This document shows positions 40,387-48,430 of a stretch of DNA of 64,000 nucleotides, one piece after another. Location: assembly GCF_013141725.1 (NCBI RefSeq), contig NZ_WHNZ01000030.1, positions 124,001-188,000 of the forward strand, in the 5' to 3' direction. Each line of letters opens with the position of its first letter. Position 1 is the stretch's first letter. The stretch comes from Paenibacillus planticolens. Lineage in GTDB: Bacteria; Bacillota; Bacilli; Paenibacillales; NBRC-103111. The position numbers and the translations under genes were made by a program. The notes beneath the pieces were generated by a model that worked only from the letters and a program-made list of their open reading frames with translations, was not told the origin of the DNA and ran no database searches.

Positions 40387-41412
40387 TTATTCTGCTAGCT
40401 TATATCGGCCGTTTTCATCGACCGTAAAGCCCAGTTCCTTCATGTCTTGATCAGCAAACTTCTTGATTTCCTCGGGGGATCCAGCTGCCGGCGGATTACC
40501 TAGCTGCCCTACTTGCGCAAGCTTAACGCGGGACGCTTCAGGGAACGCATCAAGCGAAGCATAAATCTGTTCCGACACAGAGATCGATTTGTCATCTGAC
40601 AATTTAACGATCTTCTCTCCACTGTCAGCAAGCAGAATTGGACGATATTGATCGATGATCACTGGCGGGATGCCTTTTGCCACATAACCTGCCAACGTCG
40701 CCTCCACAGTAATTGCTCGGTTTTGCTTTTGAAGCTCGGCCACCTGATCAGCAAGTTTCTTGGCGTTCTCATCAACTACAGGTGCAACGACTGGAGCCAC
40801 AACAACCGGAGCTGGAGTAGGGTCGCCTTCTGGTTTCTTTCCTCCGAACCACTCAGATAGTTTCGTCGTGAATGTGGAAAGCATGTTGTTTGTTTGCTTT
40901 TGATTCTCCAGCAGCTGGTTCACTTGTTCTTCTTTCATCGTATATCCGACCTCCTCATGGTCTAAATAGAATGTGTCTGGCGGGTCCGCCAGTAGCCGCG
41001 CCTCAGGAAGACGCGTAAGAAAAGGCTCATTCGTTAGCGCCAATGCTTCAAGCACTGCGCCTCTGAAAGAGCCTGATTCTTTATCTTGATAATTCTCCCG
41101 GTATTCGGGACTTGCGTAGCGGAATTGCTTTGTCTTGACCTTTTCCGCAATCTCATCGTTTGTCGGATCAGCCAGCGCAAAAAGGAAATCCCCTTCTTGC
41201 ACCAAATCAGTAATCCACCCCTCTGACTTTGCGCTGCCGAATGTCGTATCCTCGGCTTTGTCATGACCGACTCGAATAAACGGATCACGGCCCAGTACCT
41301 TTTGCTTAAAGTTCTGGATGATCTCCGTAAACGTCTGCTGCGACATTTTGATTGTGCCGTATTTCGGATGCTTCCATTCCCCGATGCGGCCTACAGGTAT
41401 TTTTAGTGTCAA
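40387..41412 (-). CDS. Head maturation protease / scaffold (Mu gpI-like)
   Basis: 341 residues from the TTG at 41412 (GAGGAGG 8 bases upstream; the frame is open to 41472). Residues 1-150 are protease-like: VGRIGEWKHPKYGTIKMSQQ, PFIRVGHDKAEDT, YASPEYRENY and a following EALALTNEPF, as in Mu gpI proteases. Residues ~165-341 are an Ala/Pro-Val linker and a helical scaffold part (AKKLADQVAELQKQNRAITV). One gene thus carries both protease and scaffold, as in Mu. Confidence 0.82.
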   Translation of the reverse strand: MTLKIPVGRIGEWKHPKYGTIKMSQQTFTEIIQNFKQKVLGRDPFIRVGHDKAEDTTFGSAKSEGWITDLVQEGDFLFALADPTNDEIAEKVKTKQFRYASPEYRENYQDKESGSFRGAVLEALALTNEPFLTRLPEARLLADPPDTFYLDHEEVGYTMKEEQVNQLLENQKQTNNMLSTFTTKLSEWFGGKKPEGDPTPAPVVVAPVVAPVVDENAKKLADQVAELQKQNRAITVEATLAGYVAKGIPPVIIDQYRPILLADSGEKIVKLSDDKSISVSEQIYASLDAFPEASRVKLAQVGQLGNPPAAGSPEEIKKFADQDMKELGFTVDENGRYKLAE

Positions 41413-41426
41413 TTTGCACACCTCCT

Positions 41427-42218
41427 CTATTTCGTCTTCCACCCCTTCGGCAACGGTGCAACGTCGCCCCAATCTTTATTGGCTTTCTCGATTACGTCCG
41501 GCTCATATCGACTGTAGATCGGCGTCAGTACCGATCGGCATCGGCCATGTAGCGGCGGCGTATTATCTCCAAGAGCTGGATCATCCATCCGCATGACCTT
41601 CCCATTTCGAGAAGCACAAACAGCCGATGTCCGCGCATCCATGATGGCAGAAAATCGGACGTAATCTACTTTATTCTCACGATAGGAAATGAGCCGGCCG
41701 CGGTTGTATGCGTACGTCGTCTCAGTCGTTACAATCAGTGAAGCCCGACTCTTGTTTTGATCAAGTAGAGCTGCAATAGAACCTTTCGTACTTTGCGGCG
41801 CTGCCCCAGTGAGATGTTCGAGCAGAACCTGCTTGATCAGCGTAACCAAGTCAGCTTCAACGACTCCAGCAAGCTTCAGCTCCCTGTTCTTTAGAATCGC
41901 CATGGCTTCCTCAGGAGTAAATTCTCTGTTACCGTCAATAATAGGCAGATCAGCAAGCTTCACACGTCTTTTATCCCGTATCGCCTTTGCCTCGGCATCC
42001 CCATGAGCCTGTCCCGCAGTAAGCATTTCGGCTGCATGCTGATACAGAATGCTCGAAAGCTGTGCAGGCTGTGGTAAGTGAAACTGATGAATCTCCATCT
42101 CACTTGCTCCAATCGGAATATGGGATAGTACCGTGTTAAGCCAACGATCATAGCGAATCAGCAGCCGTTCTTCCGACTCGTCCAGGTACTTCTTGATGAA
42201 TCGCTCCGCCTTATTCAT
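41427..42218 (-). CDS. Phage head morphogenesis protein (SPP1 gp7 / Mu gpF-like)
   Basis: 263 residues from the ATG at 42218, which overlaps the portal stop and has AAGGGGAAA ahead. RLISYRENKVDYVRFSAIMDARTSAVCASRNG then TPPLHGRCRSVLTPI is the C-terminal signature (CxxR-G...PPLH-RCRS) of the minor head proteins. The N-terminal ~150 residues are helical. It is incorporated near the portal and stabilises the ejection end. Confidence 0.87.
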   Translation of the reverse strand: MNKAERFIKKYLDESEERLLIRYDRWLNTVLSHIPIGASEMEIHQFHLPQPAQLSSILYQHAAEMLTAGQAHGDAEAKAIRDKRRVKLADLPIIDGNREFTPEEAMAILKNRELKLAGVVEADLVTLIKQVLLEHLTGAAPQSTKGSIAALLDQNKSRASLIVTTETTYAYNRGRLISYRENKVDYVRFSAIMDARTSAVCASRNGKVMRMDDPALGDNTPPLHGRCRSVLTPIYSRYEPDVIEKANKDWGDVAPLPKGWKTK

Positions 42219-43524
42219 CGGCTTTCCCCTTACCCGGTGGCTCTCTGAGATAATGCGCGTAATCCTCTGCAATCTTAGCCTTCTTATCAGCTGCGGACTG
42301 TTTGCGTTCCGGCAAACCTACCGTTGAGCGGACATGCTGGAAGTCCTCGTCAGCCGTAGAGTCCATGTAACCCGCGTTGGTGAGCTGCAAGAAGATGCCG
42401 CTTAGCTTCTGAACGTCGTCATCATTCATCTCTCGTTCTGGGAAGTCGCCCCATTCCTTTTGCGGACCATAGTTCATTTCCACGAGTGGCCGGACCAATT
42501 GCTCTAAAAGCACCTCTTTAAGTTTCTTAAAGATTTTGTCCAACATCAGCATATACATGTCAAAATGACTTTGGCCAAGTGCATATGATCCCGACTTCTG
42601 TCCCTCGTCAAAGATCAACGAAGGGACCAGCAACCCGCGAAACATCATCTTGTTCAGATACGTGACCAGGCTGTGAAATGCCTCTCCCATGCCTGCGCCA
42701 CCGCCGAACAACGACTTAATATCCGACTTATCTTCGCCAGTACCGGCAGCCATCGCGATCCCCGTACCGTTTTGCAGATTGGAAAGCACACGGGCCATGT
42801 ATTCAACGTTGGAAATCAAGTTCTCTTCACCATTGGGCCTTGTCGGGTTGTCCGGATCTCTAATGTCGCCGTCTGGGACCAGTGCAGCGGTCAGCGGCGT
42901 GCCGAATTTATCGACTGCGTTCACCCACATCTTTAACACTGGGTCCTTAAGCAGCCAGTTCTTTCTCAGCCGGCGCAGCTGGCTCGTGCCGTACCAATTA
43001 CCAAAGCGTGCATTGTGTGAAAACACGATTGCTTTGTTCTTTGGTATCCTCACTGGGCTGCCTGAAAACCAACGATACTGCGTGATCGGCTCGTCCGAAG
43101 CGAGCCTGCCCGTCACCGGGTCAATATTGAAAAACACAGTGCGCGGATGATACGTCGCCAGGTAGTCTAGCACGATTCGGCTACCCTCGGGCTTCCAAAC
43201 GATCTCTGTTCCGCTGTATCCGGCCCAGAGCGCTGATAAGATATCCTCGCAGGACTCGATAAACGTCCCTTGCATTCCCTCGAGGCATTGGTTAACAAAC
43301 TCCTCGATCCCGGGATTCTTTTCGTTGGTGTAGCGGTCCAGCTTGATTAACGTTGAGAGGATCATGAATTCAATACCGGCAGCGATCGTCTCGTCCGTAT
43401 CGAGCATTCGTTCATAATCCAATAGATTAGAGCTGTCCGGATTCGAAATCGCCTTATCGAACAGGATGAACGTCGTATAAAGCTGCGAGCCGATCTGACC
43501 GACGATTCTACTTGGTGCTACCAT
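42211..43524 (-). CDS. Portal protein, DUF935 (Mu gp29-like)
   Basis: 437 residues. TDETIAAGIEFMILSTLIKL, DILSALWAGYSGTEIVWKPEG, PHTVFFNIDPVTGRL-type block (RTVFFNIDPVTG), NKAIVFSHNARFGNWYG and FGTPLTAALVPDGD match the DUF935 portal family. GSYALGQSHFDMYMLMLDKI is the C-terminal stem region. It forms the dodecameric DNA gate in the capsid. Upstream lies the TIR gene, which separates it from terminase. Confidence 0.87.
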   Translation of the reverse strand: MVAPSRIVGQIGSQLYTTFILFDKAISNPDSSNLLDYERMLDTDETIAAGIEFMILSTLIKLDRYTNEKNPGIEEFVNQCLEGMQGTFIESCEDILSALWAGYSGTEIVWKPEGSRIVLDYLATYHPRTVFFNIDPVTGRLASDEPITQYRWFSGSPVRIPKNKAIVFSHNARFGNWYGTSQLRRLRKNWLLKDPVLKMWVNAVDKFGTPLTAALVPDGDIRDPDNPTRPNGEENLISNVEYMARVLSNLQNGTGIAMAAGTGEDKSDIKSLFGGGAGMGEAFHSLVTYLNKMMFRGLLVPSLIFDEGQKSGSYALGQSHFDMYMLMLDKIFKKLKEVLLEQLVRPLVEMNYGPQKEWGDFPEREMNDDDVQKLSGIFLQLTNAGYMDSTADEDFQHVRSTVGLPERKQSAADKKAKIAEDYAHYLREPPGKGKADE

Positions 43525-43551
43525 ATTTCATCTTCACCTCCTAACATAGAG

Positions 43552-43576
43552 ATAAGCGCCCAAAAGAGGCGCTTAT
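43552..43576. terminator. Perfect 9-bp hairpin between TIR and portal genes
   Basis: ATAAGCGCC, 7-base loop, GGCGCTTAT. Only a weak T tract follows in either direction (TATTCTTAT on +, TATCTCTAT on -), so it may attenuate rather than stop the TIR transcript, or act as an RNA processing site. Confidence 0.5.
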
Positions 43577-43587
43577 TCTTATCATAG

Positions 43588-44406
43588 TTATCGATTGTCT
43601 TCTATGCTATTGTTATCTGTAATACTACCGGCGGCAACATCAGTCATTATTTGATCCAACGCATAATTCGGTAAGTTAAGGTTATCTTTCAGTGTAGTAT
43701 AGATATCATAAAGCCGAGTCCCCGCTTTAGCAAGAGCGTAGGCAAGTTCTCTCGCCGCATGATATCCGTGTAAACTATTTAGTTCAGACTCTCTTGCCTT
43801 TTTGGGTTTGCCACTAGCTTCATTTTCTACTAATCTTAGCCTTCGTTCAAGTCCTCTTGTTGAGTTGAGTATCTCTAAAAGAATATCCTGCTCTGATCTC
43901 GGCGCCTCTGTAATGTTCTCAGGATATTGCTTGAGAATTTCATTAAAATCTGTTTCGAATTGACCCCAATAAGTATTAAATACTTTTTCAAGTATTCCAT
44001 TATCTAGCTGATTTTCTTTCATTGAGTTATTTATCGTCTTTACCAATGCAAGTACACTCGTTCTATTTGGAAAGGTGTGATTGAATTGAGCAAGTGGGTC
44101 AACCAAGTCTGAGGGCTCCAAGTCAATCAAGAATGTACATACCCTGTTTGCTGATAAACCTCTAGCCAATGCACCGGCCTCGAAAAGTATCCAAGGTTTA
44201 TTTTTATTCCCTTGCGTTATACAGATGATGCCCACGGTTGTATCCACTAACTGCTCATTAATTTCCGTAAACCAAAGACTTCCTCTTTCAATATCTTTGC
44301 TTGACACCCATGGCTTCGAAGCTTGAAGGACACATTTAATCCATTCATGTAGAAGCTCCGCAATCTTACGACTTCTCTCCCCAGACCAACTAATAAATAT
44401 CTTCAT
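43588..44406 (-). CDS. TIR-domain protein, candidate NADase effector
   Basis: 272 residues. Residues 1-130 are a TIR domain of the bacterial TIR_2-like type: FISWSGERSRKIAELLHEW (box 1), KPWVSSKDIERGSLWFTEI (BB-loop region) and PWILFEAGALARGLS (71-85) with Glu76 at the NADase catalytic position; the WxxFExGAL form is typical of phage-defence TIRs. Residues ~165-272 are helical (RSEQDILLEILNSTRGLERRLRLVE) and end in an acidic tail. Inserted between terL and portal, it interrupts the packaging-head block. Such genes in prophages usually protect the lysogen by NAD depletion. No partner such as ThsA is beside it. Confidence 0.78.
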   Translation of the reverse strand: MKIFISWSGERSRKIAELLHEWIKCVLQASKPWVSSKDIERGSLWFTEINEQLVDTTVGIICITQGNKNKPWILFEAGALARGLSANRVCTFLIDLEPSDLVDPLAQFNHTFPNRTSVLALVKTINNSMKENQLDNGILEKVFNTYWGQFETDFNEILKQYPENITEAPRSEQDILLEILNSTRGLERRLRLVENEASGKPKKARESELNSLHGYHAARELAYALAKAGTRLYDIYTTLKDNLNLPNYALDQIMTDVAAGSITDNNSIEDNR

Positions 44407-44490
44407 GTCCGTTTTCCCCTTATCTCATTTTCAAAATACTTAAGGGAAATGTACCATATGCAGACATGTAATTCCAGTATTATCCTCTTA

Positions 44491-45789
44491 CTACCACTCT
44501 CGAATACTCGCCATAGCCGGTTTACCCACAGCGCGATTATCTTTCACGGACACTGCTTTCTTCATGTCAGTCTCAAATGCATATCGCGTAGCATCAATCG
44601 TGTGATTGTTTACTTCCTCCAGCTTCGCTTTCGGGTTACCGTCGGAGTCAGTTTGATAATCGATATCCTCAAACTCTTTTGCGAGATTCGGAGTGCGTTT
44701 CGGATCAATCACGATTTCGTCCAGATCATCAAGCCATTTCTCGCCATACTCGACGGAGCCAGGGCCCTTGATTGCTCCCTTGATGCGCAAATGGTAATCT
44801 TGCCGCATTTCATCGACTGACTTAGGCTCTGCGCTGTCAGCTGTACTCAGCGTAGTTTGGTACCCTTTTGATCGGATCTGCTCGGCAGCTTCCCTGTTTG
44901 AGAGCTTAACGCCGTAGATTTCATCGAGCGCATAAATTCGTCGGCGTGTCTTGTCATAATGCCAGCGGACGAAAGCAAAAGGATCGACACCATAGCCCCA
45001 GTCAATCCCCTGGCGGATGTTATCAAATGTCTTGACCTCTTCATCAGTGATCCTCCTAAAGTTCAGATTATCGAATGGTACAACGCCGCTACCGATCGCT
45101 TTCCCGCCGTACTCCCAATCGTACTTATGCTGGCTTTTGGCTTTAACGCCTTCGGCCTCTTCTACGAATGCTTTGGAGATATGCGGATTGTTTAAGTATG
45201 TAGAGTGGTGGACGTAAGTATTAGCCGGAATAAACTGTGACTCGTACTTCTTGTTCACCCAGGACTGCTTACGCTTTGGCGGGTTATAGCTGTAATAAAA
45301 CGCATAAAAAAGACCATCCGGTAGCTCCGCGCGCAGCACTGAGTTTTCGATGGTCGACACTTCATCTTCGGTCTTAAATTCTGCAAGCTCCTCAATCCAC
45401 AAAAATGCAATCGGGAACTTGGAGACCTTAATCGATTTGATTTTGATAGGATCGTCTGCGCCCCGGAATATAATCTTATTCCCTCGTGGAAGATAGATCA
45501 GCTGCAGCGGGCTTTTTAAGACTCGCCAGTATTCACTTACGCCTAGGAACTCAATAGCCTCTTTCAGTTGCTCGAAGACTGACTCTTCCAGTGTACGGGC
45601 GACCTTCCTAATGCAAAGTCCCGTTACTGGGTATTTCATCATGTCCTTGATAAACTTAATTGCAATGTGCGTCGATTTCGCTGATCCACGACCGCCTTTG
45701 AGAACGTGACGTAGGTATTTATGTGAATTTGAAGCTTTCCAGAATGCGTGAAAGTGAGGTGTAACGATTTGTGATAAGGTAACCTTCAT
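44491..45789 (-). CDS. terL: Terminase large subunit (XtmB-like)
   Basis: 432 residues from the ATG at 45789 (AGGAGGTGG upstream; the frame is open to 45810). ATPase: Walker A KGGRGSAKSTH at 31-41, Walker B region PIAFLWIEELAEF (Glu pair) near 130, coupling motif SYNPP near 165. Nuclease: DWGYGVDPFAFV (~265) with the first metal Asp, TADSAEPKSVDEM, and the last acidic block NHTIDATRYAFE. Terminase_3 family. It packages DNA into the procapsid. Confidence 0.9.
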   Translation of the reverse strand: MKVTLSQIVTPHFHAFWKASNSHKYLRHVLKGGRGSAKSTHIAIKFIKDMMKYPVTGLCIRKVARTLEESVFEQLKEAIEFLGVSEYWRVLKSPLQLIYLPRGNKIIFRGADDPIKIKSIKVSKFPIAFLWIEELAEFKTEDEVSTIENSVLRAELPDGLFYAFYYSYNPPKRKQSWVNKKYESQFIPANTYVHHSTYLNNPHISKAFVEEAEGVKAKSQHKYDWEYGGKAIGSGVVPFDNLNFRRITDEEVKTFDNIRQGIDWGYGVDPFAFVRWHYDKTRRRIYALDEIYGVKLSNREAAEQIRSKGYQTTLSTADSAEPKSVDEMRQDYHLRIKGAIKGPGSVEYGEKWLDDLDEIVIDPKRTPNLAKEFEDIDYQTDSDGNPKAKLEEVNNHTIDATRYAFETDMKKAVSVKDNRAVGKPAMASIREW

Positions 45790-46051
45790 TTTCAACCACC
45801 TCCTATGCATTCTATATGCACGGACATATGTATAAAATCAAATATTTTGTACAGAAGTACTTTCCCACAACCGCGCGGTGAATCCCACAACCATGCCGTA
45901 TTTCAGCGATAAACAAAAACTGCATTTATTCATCATTTATGCAAAACACCGAAACACCGCGTCGTTGAAGCATTCTTGATACTAGACCTATTTGGCTGTT
46001 TGCGGCTGTAAACAGCTATTTTCTAGTGTTTATGCGTGATTTATGCATGCA
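45790..46051. other. Intergenic region between terS and terL (candidate pac/cos)
   Basis: 262 bases with no gene. It contains two copies of TCCCACAACC (+ strand; GGTTGTGGGA on minus) at about 45866 and 45889, TTTCGGTGTTTTGC-type short repeats and CTGTTTACAGCCGCAAACAG, a hairpin. A packaging-initiation site is often located in or near terS. Confidence 0.4.
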
Positions 46052-46477
46052 TTAGTCACTGCCGATATCATCAATTATCTGAACACCGACGGTTCCTTCT
46101 AGCTGCGTTTTATCTGTCCATAGCGCAAAGCGTTTTCCAAGTAGTTCCGCAGCCTTAATTCGATCCTTGCCGTCGAGCTCCTTTTTAACTAGTTGTTGCT
46201 CACCCATACCAAGTCCAAGGGGGAACTGCTCCTTGACCTGACCCCGCAACACGTTTGTAAGAAACTCCAGCACCTCATCCTGCTTTGCAATTCGTTGGCT
46301 GTCTTTCTCAGCGATCTTCTCCTCGATGTATGCTTTTAAGTGAGGTTTAGTGAGGTTTTCGTAACCGACCTCTTTAGCTGTCTTTTTACTGTAACCAGCT
46401 TTAATCGCAGCCTCAGTAGCGTTTCCGGTCTCTAGGTAAAAATCCGCGAAACGTTTTTGTTTTTCAGTTAGTTTCAC
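46052..46477 (-). CDS. terS: Terminase small subunit (XtmA-like)
   Basis: 141 residues. KLTEKQKRFADFYLETGNATEAAIKAGYSKKTAKEVGYENLTKP is the Terminase_2 signature (helix-turn-helix with NATEAAIKAGYS), cited here by landmarks. A helical oligomerisation region follows (EEKIAEKDSQRIAKQDEVL) and DRIKAAELLGKRFALW near the C-terminus. It binds the packaging site. The start is GTG after GGTGATGAG. The large subunit is separated by an unusually long 262-base gap. Confidence 0.9.
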   Translation of the reverse strand: MKLTEKQKRFADFYLETGNATEAAIKAGYSKKTAKEVGYENLTKPHLKAYIEEKIAEKDSQRIAKQDEVLEFLTNVLRGQVKEQFPLGLGMGEQQLVKKELDGKDRIKAAELLGKRFALWTDKTQLEGTVGVQIIDDIGSD

Positions 46478-46513
46478 TTCTCATCACCTGACCTTCCCCG
46501 CTAATTTCTGAAC

Positions 46514-46540
46514 ACAAAAAGACGAGCCCTGTGGCTCGCC
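46514..46540 (-). terminator. Terminator-like hairpin ahead of terS
   Basis: On the minus strand GGCGAGCC, ACA loop, GGGCTCGTC and then five T. It lies between the late regulator and terS, so it closes the early transcript or acts as an attenuator that late transcription must overcome. Confidence 0.7.
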
Positions 46541-46602
46541 TATATCGTTTCGTATATGAAAATCTATGAAATCTTGTAAAATGGCAAACTTAAAGTAGGT
46601 AG

Positions 46603-46623
46603 TTTGCACGACATTTGCACGAC
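46603..46623 (+). repeat. Two direct repeats TTTGCACGAC with 11-bp period
   Basis: TTTGCACGAC-A-TTTGCACGAC on the + strand (GTCGTGCAAA twice on minus), just downstream of the sigma-like gene and about 60-80 bases upstream of the hairpin. An 11-bp spacing puts both on one DNA face: candidate binding site for the late activator. Confidence 0.6.
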
Positions 46624-46628
46624 AAGAA

Positions 46629-47105
46629 TTACGAAATCCCTTGCTGCACCTTACTTTTTGCCCGTTCAACAAATTTCTGAACAGATGTTCGTGATACTCT
46701 TAATCTATCAGCTATTTCGGCATACGTCAACCCATGAGCCATATGAAAAAGATAGCATTGTCGCTCTCTTGTGGAGAGACATAATAGGATATCCACGATC
46801 TTTTTCTTTTCGTCATTCGTCAGAGCTGCAACATCGGGTACCAGACCTGGGAAACACTTTGCCAGTTCCGTCCGCTGATAGACTCCGTGCTGCTCTGCAC
46901 CTCTTCTACTTCCGGGCCGACGCCCTTTGCGAAGCCATTCTAGGGCAAGGTTCATGTCACTAATCATCCCACTAACTGTCTCGTACTCCGTTTGATCAAT
47001 GACTTCTTCCCTGATCGGATCTCGATCAAGTTTCTTTCTGTATGCCTCAAGTTGTCTCACACCTGCGTTGTAATCCTTAATCAATTCCTCGACCCAAGTA
47101 AGCAC
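46629..47105 (-). CDS. Sigma-70 region-4-like late transcription regulator
   Basis: 158 residues from the GTG at 47105 (GAGAGGTG 8 bases upstream; the frame reaches a TTG at 47123). A helical N-terminus precedes LSTRERQCYLFHMAHGLTYAEIADRLRVSRTSVQKFVERAKSK at the C-terminus, a clear sigma region-4 helix-turn-helix, as in the phage positive-control factors (Xpf/ArpU-like). Last early gene before terS, so it is the likely activator of late transcription; the TTTGCACGAC repeats next door may be its target. Confidence 0.82.
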   Translation of the reverse strand: MLTWVEELIKDYNAGVRQLEAYRKKLDRDPIREEVIDQTEYETVSGMISDMNLALEWLRKGRRPGSRRGAEQHGVYQRTELAKCFPGLVPDVAALTNDEKKKIVDILLCLSTRERQCYLFHMAHGLTYAEIADRLRVSRTSVQKFVERAKSKVQQGIS

Positions 47106-47119
47106 TAGACGTTCACCTC

Positions 47120-47296
47120 TCAATCCCCGATTGGCCCGTATCTGCGTGAACTCATTCTCTCAACAAGTACAGCTGCTTGTGTTTTTTTTAATAATTTATC
47201 ATCTGGAACAAATCCTTTCGGTGGCTTTTCTTCGCATCTAATAATGACCCCTGCCTGGTTACGCATCACATACATAATTTCTTGCTTCCATTTCAT
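47120..47296 (-). CDS. Small hypothetical phage protein
   Basis: 58 residues from the ATG at 47296 (AGGGGAGGT 6 bases upstream). KWKQEIMYVMRNQAGVIIRCEEKPPKGFVPDD: beta strands with one Cys, then a basic tail. No family recognised. Lies upstream of the late regulator in the leftward early run. Confidence 0.55.
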   Translation of the reverse strand: MKWKQEIMYVMRNQAGVIIRCEEKPPKGFVPDDKLLKKTQAAVLVERMSSRRYGPIGD

Positions 47297-47346
47297 TTTC
47301 ATACCTCCCCTAAGCTCTTTCTTAGTACCCGTTTGGTCTGATCACG

Positions 47347-47520
47347 TCAGCGTGGATAAGCCACCTTCTCCTTGAAATTTACTCTGCTATGACGCTTCTT
47401 AGCGCGCCTTAGCAGCTCATCTCTAGCTGCTTGTATATGCTCCAAAGCTGCCCCTTCGTCGAGAAATGCGATGTTGTACAGTTGCACTGAAGTGGCTTCT
47501 CGCCAATTAAGTTTTCGCAT
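47347..47520 (-). CDS. Small hypothetical phage protein
   Basis: 57 residues from the ATG at 47520 (AGGAGGGG 8 bases ahead). Helical and basic: RKLNWREATSVQLYNIAFLDEGAALEHIQAARDELLRRAKKRH by its main landmarks. It overlaps the previous gene by 14 bases. Function unknown; may be a nucleic-acid-binding accessory. Confidence 0.55.
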   Translation of the reverse strand: MRKLNWREATSVQLYNIAFLDEGAALEHIQAARDELLRRAKKRHSRVNFKEKVAYPR

Positions 47521-47752
47521 CCGTATTCCCCTCCTGTTGCCGCCTAGAATCGTAAACCTCTTCCAGCCATTCAACCAGCATCATCATTTGCTTTATTGCA
47601 ATCCGGTTCTCTTGATATTTCTTGCATAGCATGCCGGATGAGTCTGCCACCCACTGCCAAAAAAGCGGGTTTTCCATACCGTACTGCATGGCAGCCTGAT
47701 TAGCTTGGCTGATCCATTCCTGCACATCCGCGAAAAACAACCTGTAATCCAT
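47507..47752 (-). CDS. Small hypothetical phage protein
   Basis: 81 residues: MDYRLFFADVQEWISQANQA then KYQENRIAIKQMMMLVEWLEEVYDSRRQQEGN. Amphipathic helices, Trp/Met-rich. It starts 3 bases after the RusA gene and its 3' end holds the ribosome site of the next gene, so it belongs to the same operon. No family recognised. Confidence 0.6.
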   Translation of the reverse strand: MDYRLFFADVQEWISQANQAAMQYGMENPLFWQWVADSSGMLCKKYQENRIAIKQMMMLVEWLEEVYDSRRQQEGNTDAKT

Positions 47753-47755
47753 CGG

Positions 47756-48154
47756 CTACAGCTCCTCGATCTTAACGTAGATACCTGGCTGCTTCGCCCA
47801 AAATTTCTCGATAATCTCGCTCGCCACAATGGCATCGTCCGTCCAATAGCCCAGGTCAGTCATGATATCAAATGGCAACTTGTTCAAATTGTGCGTATCA
47901 GGTTTTGTGATCTTCCACTCTCCGTCGTAATGCTTACTCCCCTCTGAAATTGGAAACAACCACTTTACAATCACCCGCAGAGCTCCAGTATATCTTTTCT
48001 TCGGTACATGTTGTCCGAGGTGAGCCATAAGTTTCGCGCGCGCTGCCTTTAGATCGTCGGGTTCGTAAAAGACCGGCTTGCCGTTCACAACAGCAACCTG
48101 CTTCTCTTGATGCGTAGCTGTCGGCGGCTTCATTGGCATAAAAAATTCAGTCAC
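47756..48154 (-). CDS. rusA: RusA-family Holliday junction resolvase
   Basis: 132 residues. Core motif KPDTHNLNKLPFDIMTDLGYWTDDAIV holds the acidic residues (Asp in PDxxN, then D.M...G..DDA) that bind metal in RusA. FFMPMKPP at the start is the usual first strand. It cuts branched DNA before packaging. GTG start (GGGAG 10 bases upstream). Confidence 0.88.
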   Translation of the reverse strand: MTEFFMPMKPPTATHQEKQVAVVNGKPVFYEPDDLKAARAKLMAHLGQHVPKKRYTGALRVIVKWLFPISEGSKHYDGEWKITKPDTHNLNKLPFDIMTDLGYWTDDAIVASEIIEKFWAKQPGIYVKIEEL

Positions 48155-48216
48155 GTGCCATCAACTCCCATTTTTTACCTTTCCTGCTTTTCCCGCGTAG
48201 ATAAATGTAGGGGAGG

Positions 48217-48430
48217 GGGTGTGGCGCTTGCGACACGCCACACCCTATCCTTATATATTTATATATAATGGTCGACACCGCTCGGCGGCGGGCACCATGA
48301 CGTATTAAATACCCGCCGTTAATCCGCCGAACGGCGGGGATCACAAAAACGTATATCATGCCGTGCGGCAATGACCATAAAATTATGATTGCCGCCGCCG
48401 AGCGGCGAAAATATTCGGCGGCATTATTCA
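48217..48430. repeat. GC-rich palindrome island between primase and RusA genes
   Basis: Contains a 10-bp perfect stem GGGTGTGGCG/CGCCACACCC (48217..48226 / 48236..48245), an A+T block ttatatatttatatataatgg (by its centre at ~48262), CCGCTCGGCGGCGGG near 48279, CGCCGTTAATCCGCCGAACGGCGG near 48310 and GCCGCCGCCGAGCGGC at 48391 (by landmarks). Repeated CCGCTCGGCGG / CCGCCGAGCGG in both orientations beside an A+T tract, next to the primase-helicase gene, suggests a replication origin. Confidence 0.55.
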
